From positions 29,844 to 93,843 of the forward strand of contig CAWHPS010000037.1 of the NCBI GenBank assembly GCA_963831235.1: a stretch of 64,000 bases of DNA. The letters are read 5' to 3'. Positions within the stretch are counted from its first letter, which is position 1. Every line of letters starts with the position of its first letter. Shown piece by piece: positions 24,140 to 33,969 of this stretch. Position numbers and translations under genes: made by a program. The notes below the pieces were generated by a model. That model worked only from the letters and a program-made list of their open reading frames with translations. It was not told the DNA's origin and did no database searches. Source of the stretch: CAWHPS01 sp963831235. GTDB taxonomy: Bacteria; Fibrobacterota; OXYB2-FULL-49-7; JAEUSG01.

Positions 24140-25912
24140 ATGGAACAAAAAAAACGTATCCTGATTGTGGACGACAATCCTTCCGTTCATGAGGACATCA
24201 AACAGGTGCTGCTCGGGAACAGAACTTTGGATCAATCGAAGCTTATGGACCTGGAAAAAGAGCTTTTCGGTGATACCCCTGCCGTCTCCGGAGTTCCTGT
24301 ACCTCAGTACAGTATCGACAGCGCAATGCAGGGGGAAATAGCCTTTGCCAAAGTCGATACTGCGGCAAATGAAAATAATCCTTATGCCATGATTTTCATG
24401 GATGTGCGCATGCCGCCTGGTATCGATGGTATTGAAACCATAAAGCGTATCTGGGCAAAGCATCCTGAGATCGAAATGGTTATATGCACCGCCTACTCTG
24501 ACCACTCCTGGGATGAAATCATTCTCCAATTGGGCGTGTCAGACAAGCTTCTCTTTTTGAGAAAGCCTTTTGATGCGGTAGGCATAAAGCAGGTGGCGCT
24601 GGCCCTGACCACAAAATGGGAACTGCATCGCAGGGTTGCCGCCCAGGTCCAGGACCTGGAACAGAAGGTTTCGGAACGAACGGAAGAACTCAACAAGCTC
24701 CTGGTTGAAAAGGAAACCACCTTAAAAATGCTCCAGGAAGATCTTCAACTGGCCTCGTCTGTTCAGAAATTTCTGCTGCCGGCCAGTATCCCGCAATTTC
24801 AAATGATGGAAGTTGCTGCGGAATATATTCCCGCCACCCAGGTTGGTGGGGATCTTTACGATATCCTGCAGCTCGATCACAAGCATATCGGAATCCTGAT
24901 TTTAGATGTGTCAGGGCATGGTCTTGCAGCGGCCATGGTCACTGCCATGTGCAAATATCTGTTCTCAGCCAATATTCATATGAATTCTCCGGCTGAAATG
25001 TTCTCCAGGTTAAACACGGACCTCAAAATTGGAACACCGGAGATTTTTTTCGTATCCGCTTTCCTCATCATCATTGATACCGAAACACTGAAAGCCGTTT
25101 ACTGCAATGCAGGGCATCCGGCCCCAATCCTCCTGCGAGCTAAAACCGGTGAGCTTGAGGAATTGGGAAGCACGGGTTTGATCCTTGGCATATCTGATGC
25201 TGTTGAATATCAGGAAGTGGAAATACAACTGGAACTGGATGACAAACTCATTCTGTACACCGATGGTATCACAGAGGCCATCAATACCAAGAAAGTATTG
25301 TTTGGGAGAAAGAGACTCAAGGAAATCATCCAGACCGAAGGTCGCATGGGGCTCGATGAGCTCCTGCATCGGATAATCCGGAAATACAAAGAATACATCT
25401 ATCCCGGCATTGATCGTGATGATATTTGCCTGGTAGGTTGCAAAATCATAAATAGTCCTTTTGCAGATATTATCCGGAATATCCTTAAGGCAGATCTTCG
25501 GCTCAACGAATCAAGCGTTGGTTTTAATTTCATCCGTATTCATAAGGAAATGGAGATCGACCGGATTACAGGTCTTATATTAAAGGAACTGGATCGCAAC
25601 GGTTATGGTGATAAAACCATCAAGGGGATAAGGATTGCCATAACAGAGGTGCTATTGAACGCTGTTCGTCACGGTAACTGCAATGATGAGTCCAAGACGA
25701 TATCACTGGCTTTCCAAATAAGTTCGGATAAAATTATTATCGGGATTATGGATGAGGGCCAAGGCTTTGATTATCAGAAATTGACATTGCCCGCAGGCCC
25801 GGAGGAGTTGCATGGACGGGGTATACTTATCACCAAACATTACGTGGATTCAATCACATTTCACGGCCCGGGAAATTGCGTAATACTCATCTGTTACCGG
25901 AAAACCAACTAA
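24140..25912 (+). CDS. Response regulator fused to PP2C-type phosphatase and RsbW-like ATPase
   Basis: The 590-residue protein starts with a receiver (ILIVDDNPS; the phospho-Asp in MIFMDVRMPP near residue 90; FLRKPFD Lys near 145). The receiver is unusually long between the first strand and the phospho-site. A coiled coil (residues 165-215) links to a SpoIIE/PPM phosphatase (VGGDLYDI, LDVSGHGLAAAM, YTDGITEA, RDDICLVGC). A C-terminal HATPase_c_2 domain follows (ITEVLLNAVRHGN, IMDEGQGFD, GRGILITKHYVD). These parts are known from partner-switching systems, where phosphatase and anti-sigma kinase are usually separate proteins. Likely targets are the STAS protein next door. The ATG at 24140 is used instead of a TTG at 24122. 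Confidence 0.88.
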   Translation: MEQKKRILIVDDNPSVHEDIKQVLLGNRTLDQSKLMDLEKELFGDTPAVSGVPVPQYSIDSAMQGEIAFAKVDTAANENNPYAMIFMDVRMPPGIDGIETIKRIWAKHPEIEMVICTAYSDHSWDEIILQLGVSDKLLFLRKPFDAVGIKQVALALTTKWELHRRVAAQVQDLEQKVSERTEELNKLLVEKETTLKMLQEDLQLASSVQKFLLPASIPQFQMMEVAAEYIPATQVGGDLYDILQLDHKHIGILILDVSGHGLAAAMVTAMCKYLFSANIHMNSPAEMFSRLNTDLKIGTPEIFFVSAFLIIIDTETLKAVYCNAGHPAPILLRAKTGELEELGSTGLILGISDAVEYQEVEIQLELDDKLILYTDGITEAINTKKVLFGRKRLKEIIQTEGRMGLDELLHRIIRKYKEYIYPGIDRDDICLVGCKIINSPFADIIRNILKADLRLNESSVGFNFIRIHKEMEIDRITGLILKELDRNGYGDKTIKGIRIAITEVLLNAVRHGNCNDESKTISLAFQISSDKIIIGIMDEGQGFDYQKLTLPAGPEELHGRGILITKHYVDSITFHGPGNCVILICYRKTN

Positions 25913-25923
25913 AAGGAGGAATT

Positions 25924-26256
25924 ATGAAAATAGAAATCAAGAGCCATAAGAATGGCGTTATTGTTGTCCTGAATGGAGTTGTTTTTGAAACGGGGAACGC
26001 GGAAGTTTTTTCCAAAACAGCCAATGCCCTGATCTCCAAAGACAATAAATTTTTTGCCCTCGATTTCAGTGCATCATCTTTGCCGGACAGCCGTTTTTTA
26101 AGCAGGATGGTTGAGATTTACAACGAGAACAAAAAAATCGGCGTGCCTCTGTATCTTATCTGTGGTGGAAACGATGATGTTCTTGAACTTTTCAAAATAA
26201 GTTATTTTGATCAGATAATCAGCATTTTCAAGACAGAGGATGAAATCTCAAGTTGA
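25924..26256 (+). CDS. STAS-domain anti-sigma-factor-antagonist-like protein
   Basis: The 110-residue protein is a single STAS domain: IEIKSHKNGVIVVLNG at the start, KFFALDFSASSLPDSRFLSRM (with Ser residues where the regulatory phosphoserine sits) and LELFKISYFDQIISIF at the end. AAAGGAGG lies right before the ATG at 25924, twelve bases after the regulator's stop. It should be phosphorylated by the HATPase part and dephosphorylated by the phosphatase part of the preceding protein, releasing or binding an anti-sigma factor. No sigma factor gene is next to it. It converges with typA, 21 bases apart. Confidence 0.8.
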   Translation: MKIEIKSHKNGVIVVLNGVVFETGNAEVFSKTANALISKDNKFFALDFSASSLPDSRFLSRMVEIYNENKKIGVPLYLICGGNDDVLELFKISYFDQIISIFKTEDEISS

Positions 26257-26277
26257 CGATATGGCGATTCAGTTACG

Positions 26278-28125
26278 TTACGCTTTTTTATCCTCTTCCT
26301 CTTCAGCGTGCAGGCGGGCCTTACGCGCGCGTTCCCGTTTGTTAGCGTCAAGCTCCATTTTACGGAGCCTAAGAAACTGTGGTGTGATTTCAAGCAATTC
26401 ATCGTCTGCAACGAATTCTATGCACTGTTCAAGAGAGAGTATTTTTGGGGGGCGCAAAGTAACAGTCTGCTCAGAATTTGATGCGCGCATATTGGTAAGC
26501 TTTTTTTCCTTGGTGATGTTGACGTCGAGATCATCGCTCTTGTTGCGTTCGCCGACGATCATTCCGCAGTAAACTTCCGTACCTACGGGGACCATGAGCT
26601 GACCGCGGTCCTCCATTGCAAGGCTTGCGTATGAGTTTACGCGTCCGGCACGGTCTGCGACGAGTGTGCCGCGTGTACGATGATGTATGTATCCGGCCCA
26701 GGGTTCGTATCCTTTGAGCAGGGAATTCATGACCCCGGCCCCTTTTGTGTCTGTTAAGAATTGGCTGCGAAAGCCTATCAGACCTCGGGTGGGAATATCG
26801 AATTCCATGCCAACGCGGCCGCTGCCTTTGTTGCTCATGTTTACCATGCGGCCTTTGCGCTGGGCAAGCTTTTCCGTAAGTACCCCGACGAATTCATCTG
26901 GGACATCCAGGAAAAGATGTTCAACAGGCTCATGCACCTTTCCATCGATTATTTTTGTTATTACCTTTGGTTTTGAAACCGCAAGTTCGAACCCTTCGCG
27001 GCGCATGGTCTCGATTAATACCGCAAGCTGAAGCTCTCCGCGTCCGCAGACCTCGAACGCGTCCGCACGGTCGGTTTCACTGATTCTAATGGACACATTG
27101 CCCATGCTCTCGCGTACCAGACGCTCCCGTATGTGGCGAGATGTCAAGAAGCGACCTTCTCTGCCCGCAAAAGGGCTGCTGTTGACGTAGAAAAACATGG
27201 ATACCGTTGGTTCGTCTATCTGGATGCGTGGCAGGGGCTTCGGGTTTTCTGAGCCTGATATGGTGTCGCCTATGTTCATGTTTTCGATACCCGCAACCGC
27301 GACGATATCTCCAGCCTCAGCGCTCTGGACCGGCTTGCGACGCAGGTTATCGAATGTATAAAGCGCTGAAAACCTGACGTTGTTTCTTATCCCGTCCTTT
27401 TCGCAGAGCGCATAATCCTTTCCCATGGCAAGTGAACCGTTGACGAGCCTTCCGATTGCAACCTGACCCACATAAAAGTCGTAATCCAGGTTCGTTATCA
27501 GAAACTGTGTGATATCGTTGTCGTTGGCTTCGGGACCGGGTACGCTATTCACGATTTCCTCGAAGAGAGGTATCAGTGTTTTCGAATCATCGCCGAGGGC
27601 TTTATGGGCTACTCCTTCCCTGGCGTTGGTATACAGAATAGGAAATTCTATCTGCTCTTCAGTGGCGTCAAGATCAATGAATAATGTGTAAACTTCGTTT
27701 ATGACTTCCTGTATTCGAGCGTCCGGACGGTCGATTTTGTTTATGACAAGTATTACATGGAGTTTTTTCTCGAGTGCTTTTTTAAGCACAAAGCGTGTCT
27801 GGGGCAAAGGGCCTTCGCTTGCGTCAACAAGAAGCATGACACCATCAACAAGGTTAAGCCCGCGCTCAACCTCGCCGCCGAAGTCCGCATGGCCTGGTGT
27901 ATCTATGATGTTTATCTTTACGCCTTTAAAGACAATGGCCGTGTTTTTGGCCATGATGGTGATGCCCTTTTCGCGTTCGAGATCCATTGAATCAAGGACG
28001 CGATCCTGCACTGCCTGGTTTTCGCGGAACACGCCGCTTTGTTTGAGCATACCGTCAACAAGGGTGGTTTTGCCATGGTCAACGTGGGCGATAATCGCAA
28101 TGTTGCGGATATTGTTTTTACGCAT
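26278..28125 (-). CDS. typA: Ribosome-associated GTPase TypA/BipA
   Basis: The 615-residue translational GTPase shows G1 AHVDHGKTT near residue 14, G2/G3 KGITIMAKN and DTPGHADFGGEVERG, and G4 NKIDRPDA. The elongation-factor-like domains II and V follow, with the TypA-specific C-terminal domain (RLRKMELDANKRERARKAR at the end). It acts in ribosome assembly and stress adaptation. Length is normal for TypA. AAAGG precedes the ATG. It is convergent with the STAS gene and divergent from the CorA-like gene. Confidence 0.95.
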   Translation of the reverse strand: MRKNNIRNIAIIAHVDHGKTTLVDGMLKQSGVFRENQAVQDRVLDSMDLEREKGITIMAKNTAIVFKGVKINIIDTPGHADFGGEVERGLNLVDGVMLLVDASEGPLPQTRFVLKKALEKKLHVILVINKIDRPDARIQEVINEVYTLFIDLDATEEQIEFPILYTNAREGVAHKALGDDSKTLIPLFEEIVNSVPGPEANDNDITQFLITNLDYDFYVGQVAIGRLVNGSLAMGKDYALCEKDGIRNNVRFSALYTFDNLRRKPVQSAEAGDIVAVAGIENMNIGDTISGSENPKPLPRIQIDEPTVSMFFYVNSSPFAGREGRFLTSRHIRERLVRESMGNVSIRISETDRADAFEVCGRGELQLAVLIETMRREGFELAVSKPKVITKIIDGKVHEPVEHLFLDVPDEFVGVLTEKLAQRKGRMVNMSNKGSGRVGMEFDIPTRGLIGFRSQFLTDTKGAGVMNSLLKGYEPWAGYIHHRTRGTLVADRAGRVNSYASLAMEDRGQLMVPVGTEVYCGMIVGERNKSDDLDVNITKEKKLTNMRASNSEQTVTLRPPKILSLEQCIEFVADDELLEITPQFLRLRKMELDANKRERARKARLHAEEEEDKKA

Positions 28126-28364
28126 TCTGCCTTTCGGTTGATTTTATTTGGAGCATTAGAATATAAAAAAGAGCAGGGATGATGATCAAAACAAACCGGA
28201 TAAGTTCGAAGATGTCTTTAAAAAGGCATTAATCAAAACCCCGGCATTCCTGATATTGTAAAAAACCCTTTACACTTTTTGACGCAATAGGATATCTTTA
28301 AGGCGGGTAAAATATCCATGTAGAAAATAGAAACACATAATTTGTCATAACCGGGGCAGGCCTT

Positions 28365-29369
28365 ATGGTAAGAGGCTTTCAACTTATTGACGGCAGGATA
28401 ATCGACAGCGAACCGGCTGCATCAAATATACTTGTCTATATCAACCCGGATGATCAGGAAAAGAAATACCTCTCAACCGAACTTTTCATAGATGAACACA
28501 CGCTCCTTTCATCTTTGGACCCTGATGAAGTGTCTCGCCTTGAGTTTGAACCGGAACACATTGCGCTCATTGTTAAAAGGCCCAAGAAATACTCCGCCGA
28601 AGACACCTTCCTTTTCAGGGTAATGTCGCTCGGTCTTTTCTTGTTCAGCGACAAACTTGTTTTAATCGCATCAGAGGAATTTCCCATATTCGATGACAGA
28701 CGTTTTACGAAAATCGCATCCCTGCGCGAAGCCCTGCTTAAACTTATGTTCAGGTCTGTTTTTCATTTCAATGAGCACCTGAGGGTGATCAACAAAGTAT
28801 CGGATGAACTGGAAGATCAAATAAATAAATCAATGGAGAATAAATACCTGCACTATATGTTTGCCCTTGAAAAGAGCCTGGTTTATTATCTTAATGCCAT
28901 AAACGCGAATTCCAACTTGCTGCAGAAGCTCAAGAATTATGATTCAAAAATAGGCTTTTCGCATGAAGAAAAGGAATTCCTCGACGACCTTATAATTGAA
29001 AATGCCCAGTGCTACCGTCAGGCTGAAATCTATTCCAACATTCTCTCAGGATTGATGGATGCACGCGCATCCATTGTGGCCAATAACCTCAACCTTCTCA
29101 TGAAACGTCTTGCAGTACTTACGGTTGTGGTTGGCGCAATGAACATACCGGCCAGCATGGGGGGGATGAGCGAATTCAGTCGTTATGTGATAGACAATAT
29201 GCAAATTAACTGGTGGGTTGCTAATCTCGTGTTCCTGATAGTCCTTGTTATATTGGGGATTGCTACATACAAGGCGCTGGCCTTTTTCAGGGTCTTTTCA
29301 ACGGATGAGCCTGACAGGAAAAAGCGCTGGTACCGCAGGTTGATTCCAAAACATCATCAGGACCTCTGA
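28365..29369 (+). CDS. CorA-family divalent-cation transporter
   Basis: The 334-residue protein has a cytoplasmic alpha/beta N-terminal domain, a long helical region (residues 120-245) and two C-terminal membrane helices (about 250-268 and 285-305), as in CorA magnesium transporters, which form pentamers. The signature region reads GAMNIPASMGGMSEF instead of a plain YGMN, a variant also seen in CorA relatives; whether it changes ion choice is unknown. GGCAGG precedes the ATG. It is followed 17 bases later by a ZIP metal transporter, so the pair probably handles divalent metals together. Confidence 0.82.
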   Translation: MVRGFQLIDGRIIDSEPAASNILVYINPDDQEKKYLSTELFIDEHTLLSSLDPDEVSRLEFEPEHIALIVKRPKKYSAEDTFLFRVMSLGLFLFSDKLVLIASEEFPIFDDRRFTKIASLREALLKLMFRSVFHFNEHLRVINKVSDELEDQINKSMENKYLHYMFALEKSLVYYLNAINANSNLLQKLKNYDSKIGFSHEEKEFLDDLIIENAQCYRQAEIYSNILSGLMDARASIVANNLNLLMKRLAVLTVVVGAMNIPASMGGMSEFSRYVIDNMQINWWVANLVFLIVLVILGIATYKALAFFRVFSTDEPDRKKRWYRRLIPKHHQDL

Positions 29370-29386
29370 TACCGAAGATTTGAACA

Positions 29387-30130
29387 ATGGACATAAGAGT
29401 TACAGCTATAATTTACAGTATGATAGCGGCATTGGCCACTTTTGCCGGCGTGCAGATTCTTGTTTTAAAGGAAACCTTTGCAAAAAAATACTCACTGTAC
29501 CTTATTTCATTTGCCGCGGGTGTCATGCTCACCGTGGTTTTTACCCACCTTCTTCCTGAGGCCATTACTCTTAACCCGCTGGCCCTGCGGTATATGCTTA
29601 CCGGTTTTATAGTTTTCTTTTTGATTGAAAGCATATTGATTATCCACACATGCCCAATGAACCAGTGCGAAGGACATGGCGGCAAACCCAAGGAAATTAC
29701 AGGGCAGGTGGCATTCATGGGCCTTATGTTCCATTCGCTGGTTGACGGGCTTATAATAGGGGTGGGGTTTGAAATCAATTCCACAATAGGAATGCTCGCT
29801 GCTTTAGGAATAATCATGCACAAACTGCCTGAAGGTGTGTCAACCTATTCAATACTTATAGCCTCAATGCCGCGTCGGAATGCAATGATACGCGCTTATG
29901 TTGAGGCTGCTGCAACGCCTATTGGCACACTAATAAGCGTCATATTTATACGTGATATATCAGAAGCAACAATGGGAATGCTTCTTGCCTTTGCATCCGG
30001 TTCATTCACTTATGTTGCGGCATCCGATCTTATTCCGCAGACGCATGAGGTATCAGGATTCAGGCCGCCTATATGTTTTCTTGGAGGGATTCTGCTTATT
30101 CTGATAGTGTCAATGTTGCATAATTTATAA
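29387..30130 (+). CDS. ZIP-family metal transporter
   Basis: The 247-residue protein has eight predicted membrane segments. The two conserved metal-binding helices contain HSLVDG (residues 116-121) and HKLPEG (residues 145-150), the ZIP signature for zinc, iron or manganese uptake. A short His/Cys-containing loop (CPMNQCEGHGG) lies between helices 3 and 4, as in many ZIPs. It sits directly behind the CorA-like gene and probably shares its transcript. The exact metal is unknown. Confidence 0.9.
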   Translation: MDIRVTAIIYSMIAALATFAGVQILVLKETFAKKYSLYLISFAAGVMLTVVFTHLLPEAITLNPLALRYMLTGFIVFFLIESILIIHTCPMNQCEGHGGKPKEITGQVAFMGLMFHSLVDGLIIGVGFEINSTIGMLAALGIIMHKLPEGVSTYSILIASMPRRNAMIRAYVEAAATPIGTLISVIFIRDISEATMGMLLAFASGSFTYVAASDLIPQTHEVSGFRPPICFLGGILLILIVSMLHNL

Positions 30131-30153
30131 AAGAAAGGAAATCTGAAACAATC

Positions 30154-32475
30154 ATGGAAAAGCCATTCAAACACGTACCAGGAGCAGATAAGCCCGCAAA
30201 CTATGGTCATTTTTCTTCAGATGGTTTAAGTTACATAGTCACAACTCCTGAAACTCCGCGTCCCTGGAACAATATACTCGGTAATCATGCCATGGCAGGT
30301 CTTTTTTCACAGTGCGGGCAGGGCTTTATTTATTACCTTGCACATAGCTATGAACATGTAACCAACTGGAGGGAGGTCCAGTATTGTCCTGGAAGGATGT
30401 CGAGGGGCCGTTTGGTTTTTCTTAAGGAAAGAAACACTGGAAAATACTGGGCAGCCAATCCTCAACCGGGAGAAAGTGGTTTCAGCAAATTCAGCTGCAC
30501 ACATGAGCCTGGTGTGAGCACAATCCGTGCAATTCGAAACAAGATTGATTTTTCAATGCGCGCATTTATTCCATGGGATGAGGATGTTGAAATATGGACT
30601 GTCACATTGCGCAATCTTGATAGCAAGACCAGACACTTTTCAGCATTTCCATTAGTTGAATTTCCGACAAACTGGCTTAATTTCTTTTATTAGGCTAATT
30701 ATTTGCCAGAACTTCAAGCCATCCATTTCAAGGATTCCATACCTGCAAAACCAACAGGTGCATTTTTTGCATGCGATGTTCCTGTCTGTGGTTTTGAGAC
30801 CTCGGCAGCTGCTTTTTTCGGTAACGCTCATGACCGTCTTAATCCAGTTGGTTTAAAACAAGGGTTGTCCGGATCAAGATCGGGCAATGAGTGGTCAGTG
30901 GGAGTTCTTGAGATTAAGGTTGATTTGAAACCTGGAGGTGAATTTTCCTTCAATGTGTTTACAGGACGCGGTTATGAAGAAAAGACCGTAAGGCAGGTTC
31001 TTTCCCGTTTCAGGAATAAAAAGAATGTGGAAAAAGCCCTTTCAGACGTAAAAGAATATTGGATTAATCAGCGCAAAGCCCTTCAGGTTAAACTACCTGA
31101 TGAGAACATGGAGCGCAGCCTCAATTGCTGGGGACAATACGGCCTAGATATTACAATGAGGTTCCGTCAGCAGCCTGTATACGGATATCGTGACATTTTC
31201 CAGTATTGCCGCGGTTTTATGACATTAAATCATGCTGAATGCAGGAAACATATTCTTAAAGCACTGCAATATCAGTATTCAGCCGGTAATTCCCTGCGTG
31301 GCTATCATCCGATAAACAATGAGCACAATATGAGGGATGCAAGGGATGGTGTTTCATGGATCGCTGATACAATTTGCCAATATATCAAAGAAAGCGGGGA
31401 CACAGATATATTAAAAAAAGTTGTTCCTTATTTCGACAAGGGTAGTGGTACGGTATTAGACCATGCGCTTAGGGCTGTTGACTTTCTCTTTAAAAACAGG
31501 GGCCGTCATAAGATGTGTCTTGTGGGCGGAGGTGATTGGAACGACGCCCTGCATTTGGGCGGAGGCAAAGGGAGGGGAGAAAGTGTTTGGCTCACCATAG
31601 CAACATGCAGGGCCCTAAGGTTTACTATTGAAATTGCAGATTATATCGGCCAATCCAATGTTGCGGAAAAACTTAAAAAGCAGCGTGAACAGCTTGTAAA
31701 AGATATCAATGCCAATGCCTGGGACGGAGATTGGTACATATATGGATTTACTGATAAAGGGGACCCTGTTGGCTCAAAGACAAATAAAGAGGGGAAAATC
31801 TACTCCAATGTGCAGTCATGGGCTTTAATGGAAGACATTGTCCCTGAGAATCGAAAAGCCAAAATATGGAAAAATGTTGAGGACTATCTTTGTACTGATA
31901 TCGGGGTATCTGTTCTTCACCCTGCATATACAAAATACAATGAAGATATCGGACGCATAAGCGCAATGATGGCGGGTTCTTATGAAAATGCTTCGGTTTA
32001 TTCTCACGGTACCACTTTTTATATAGCTGCTTTATCCGAACATAAAAATGGAAAACGGGCGGTTGAAATGTGGAACATGTTAAGTCCGACCAATAAGTTG
32101 AATCCTCATTCCGGGGAAGAACCCTATGCATCTCCTATCTGGTATGCCGGGCCGGGCCACCCCCATTTCGGTTATTGTGACTGTAGCTGGGTCTCAGGAA
32201 GCGTTTCATGGAGGTTTTTCATCTCCCTTGAGAAAATACTCGGTATAAAACCGGAATTTAATGGGCTTTTGATTGATCCTGCAATTCCATCAACATGGAA
32301 GAGCTATGAGGTTAAAAGGATATTCAGAGGAGCCGAATATCATATAGCTATTAAAAACCCTGATAATCATGAAAGCGGAGTAAAAGAGATTAAGGTTGAC
32401 AATAAGGCCATATTGGGGAATGTCGTTCCGATTGCAAGACCCGGAAAGATTGTAAAGGTGGATGTTGTAATGTAA
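30154..32475 (+). pseudogene. GH94 disaccharide phosphorylase gene with an in-frame TAG
   Basis: The full frame would be about 773 residues, typical of cellobiose/chitobiose-type GH94 phosphorylases, which split beta-disaccharides with phosphate in the cytoplasm. The N-terminal sugar-binding half (YGHFSSDGLSYIV, RPWNNILGN) ends at a single TAG at 30691-30693. The catalytic half continues in the same frame (GYRDIFQYCRGF, GGGDWNDALHLGG with the general-acid Asp, and PIWYAGPGHPHFGY). A CAG-to-TAG change (Gln codon) is the simplest cause. The second part could only start from a TTG at 30703 and lacks its own binding site. The genes therefore probably do not make full enzyme now unless TAG is read through. 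Neighbours are metal transporters and glycan genes. Confidence 0.8.
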
Positions 32476-32489
32476 TTCCTGGAGGTGCA

Positions 32490-33596
32490 CTAATTCTGGA
32501 TGATAACCCTTGTTTGGTCCTTGCTGTACAATAAATATATCAGGGGATCTGTTTCAGACTTAATAATGATCTGCTTAGTATCAACCAATGATTTGTCCAG
32601 ATATTTATTCATTTCAACAGCATCAGCTGGTGTCTTGAATAATATTGTGAATTCATCGTTTGGCCCTGATGCCCTTATGTTTTGAATTTTTCTTGCAAGC
32701 ATTTCATAAGTATTGGGCCATTTTGTTGTACTGTCATAACCAGAATATATAAGTATTGTTGAATAGATCATTATTGCCAATTGAACCACTATTGCCAGAC
32801 GTGTTATGATATAAAATATTTTATTTAATTCCAGATACAAAACCGCATATATTGAAAGCCCCATGATTATTATAAAATAGGGTGTTGAAAACACAGAAAA
32901 CCTGAAATTAATCAATGAAACCGTGTGTCCGGATTTGATTGCAGCCAAACCATTAAATATTAATGCACCGATTACAAAAACCGACAATACCTTAAAGTTG
33001 TGTAGATAATCCCTACCCCTATTTTTTATACAAAGTAAAATAAGAAAAAAAGGGATTATAAAAAGTAGCGTCGCTTCTCTTATTTTCATACCCATAAAGA
33101 ACAATGTGTTTCCTGAAAATGCGCATATGTTTTTCAGCCATCCGGAAAGCAAAGTATATGGCCCTGTTTTATAATAGTATTTTGCAGGATCATGCAGGGA
33201 GACTTGAACCCAATAATCATAATTTTTAGAAATCAGTTCAAGCCCTTGATATGCATAGTGCCATACCCATATCAAGGTAAGGGTTGCGGTAATTGACATG
33301 GATATCAGAAAAGAGATTCGATGTTTAAACGATGGCTTTAAGTAATAAAAAAAATTATTGTATGACAAAATAGAATATATGCTGTCCAATAATGTGTTAG
33401 AAGAGTTCCGGTTGATAGTAGTGTATAAGCTGAAAGTTGTGTAATACTAACCACGGGACGTTTGGCAATTTTTAATAATTAAGAGTGTGGCTGATAATAA
33501 CAATAAAATCGAAAAGAGATAGGCCCTTGCCTCCTGCGAATAGGTTATAAGAAGAGGATGTATGGCCATTAACCCCATAACAATTAAGGCCGTAAC
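32490..33596 (-). pseudogene. Decayed GT39-like membrane glycosyltransferase
   Basis: From the 3' side, 32490-33446 is open and encodes about 319 residues with five or more membrane helices and a soluble C-terminal tail. A TAG at 33447-33449 interrupts the same frame. Upstream of it, the frame gives HPLLITYSQEARAYLFSILL, a typical GT39/PMT segment (periplasmic-side catalytic loop neighbour). The true N-terminus is missing: at about 33590 the sequence changes into a WecB fragment. So the gene was first truncated by a deletion and also holds a stop. The remaining 32490-33389 part could start from a TTG only. Confidence 0.7.
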
Positions 33597-33772
33597 TCTG
33601 GTCTTTCAAGCCCCAGTTCCCTGAAAAAGATGTCGGACATTGCATCGTCATAATGCTGGCCTGTGTGCACCATGATTTCCTTAATACTGGGAAACCTTTT
33701 AAGCGCCCTTGATATCATGGCAGCCTTGATAAATTGCGGCCTGGTCCCGACAACGGACAGGATTTTCCTCAT
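33584..33772 (-). pseudogene. wecB: N-terminal fragment of UDP-GlcNAc 2-epimerase (WecB-like)
   Basis: Only 62 residues remain of a protein that is normally about 370: MRKILSVVGTRPQFIKAAMI, then MVHTGQHYDDAMSD and FFRELGL, the exact start of non-hydrolysing UDP-N-acetylglucosamine 2-epimerases. The fragment ends in PELRP and a TAA, where it is fused to the interior of the GT39-like gene. A deletion between two glycan genes explains this. It cannot be functional. Confidence 0.85.
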
Positions 33773-33969
33773 GGTTTTAGACCTTTTATATGGGCGAAAT
33801 TGTTTTTGTTTAATATAGTTTCATGGGCCTTCATTTGCAAGAAGGGAAGTTTGTTAAAACGATTTGCCTTGGAACTAAGGGTATAACTATTGCCTTGTTT
33901 TTAGGAACATGAACGGTTATTTTCATAAGTATAAAAGATTCCCAAAGCCTGATACGATAATTAGAATAT

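Noticed and set aside
32490..33389. Complete small membrane protein
   Set aside because: Its only start is a TTG, and the frame continues upstream through a TAG into GT39 sequence, so it is a fragment.
30691..33449. TAG as a recoded sense codon
   Set aside because: The alpha-2-macroglobulin (52470-52472), RRM (52974-52976) and epimerase (54855-54857) genes end naturally in TAG, and the region around 33.5 kb is clearly decayed. Nonsense mutation is simpler.
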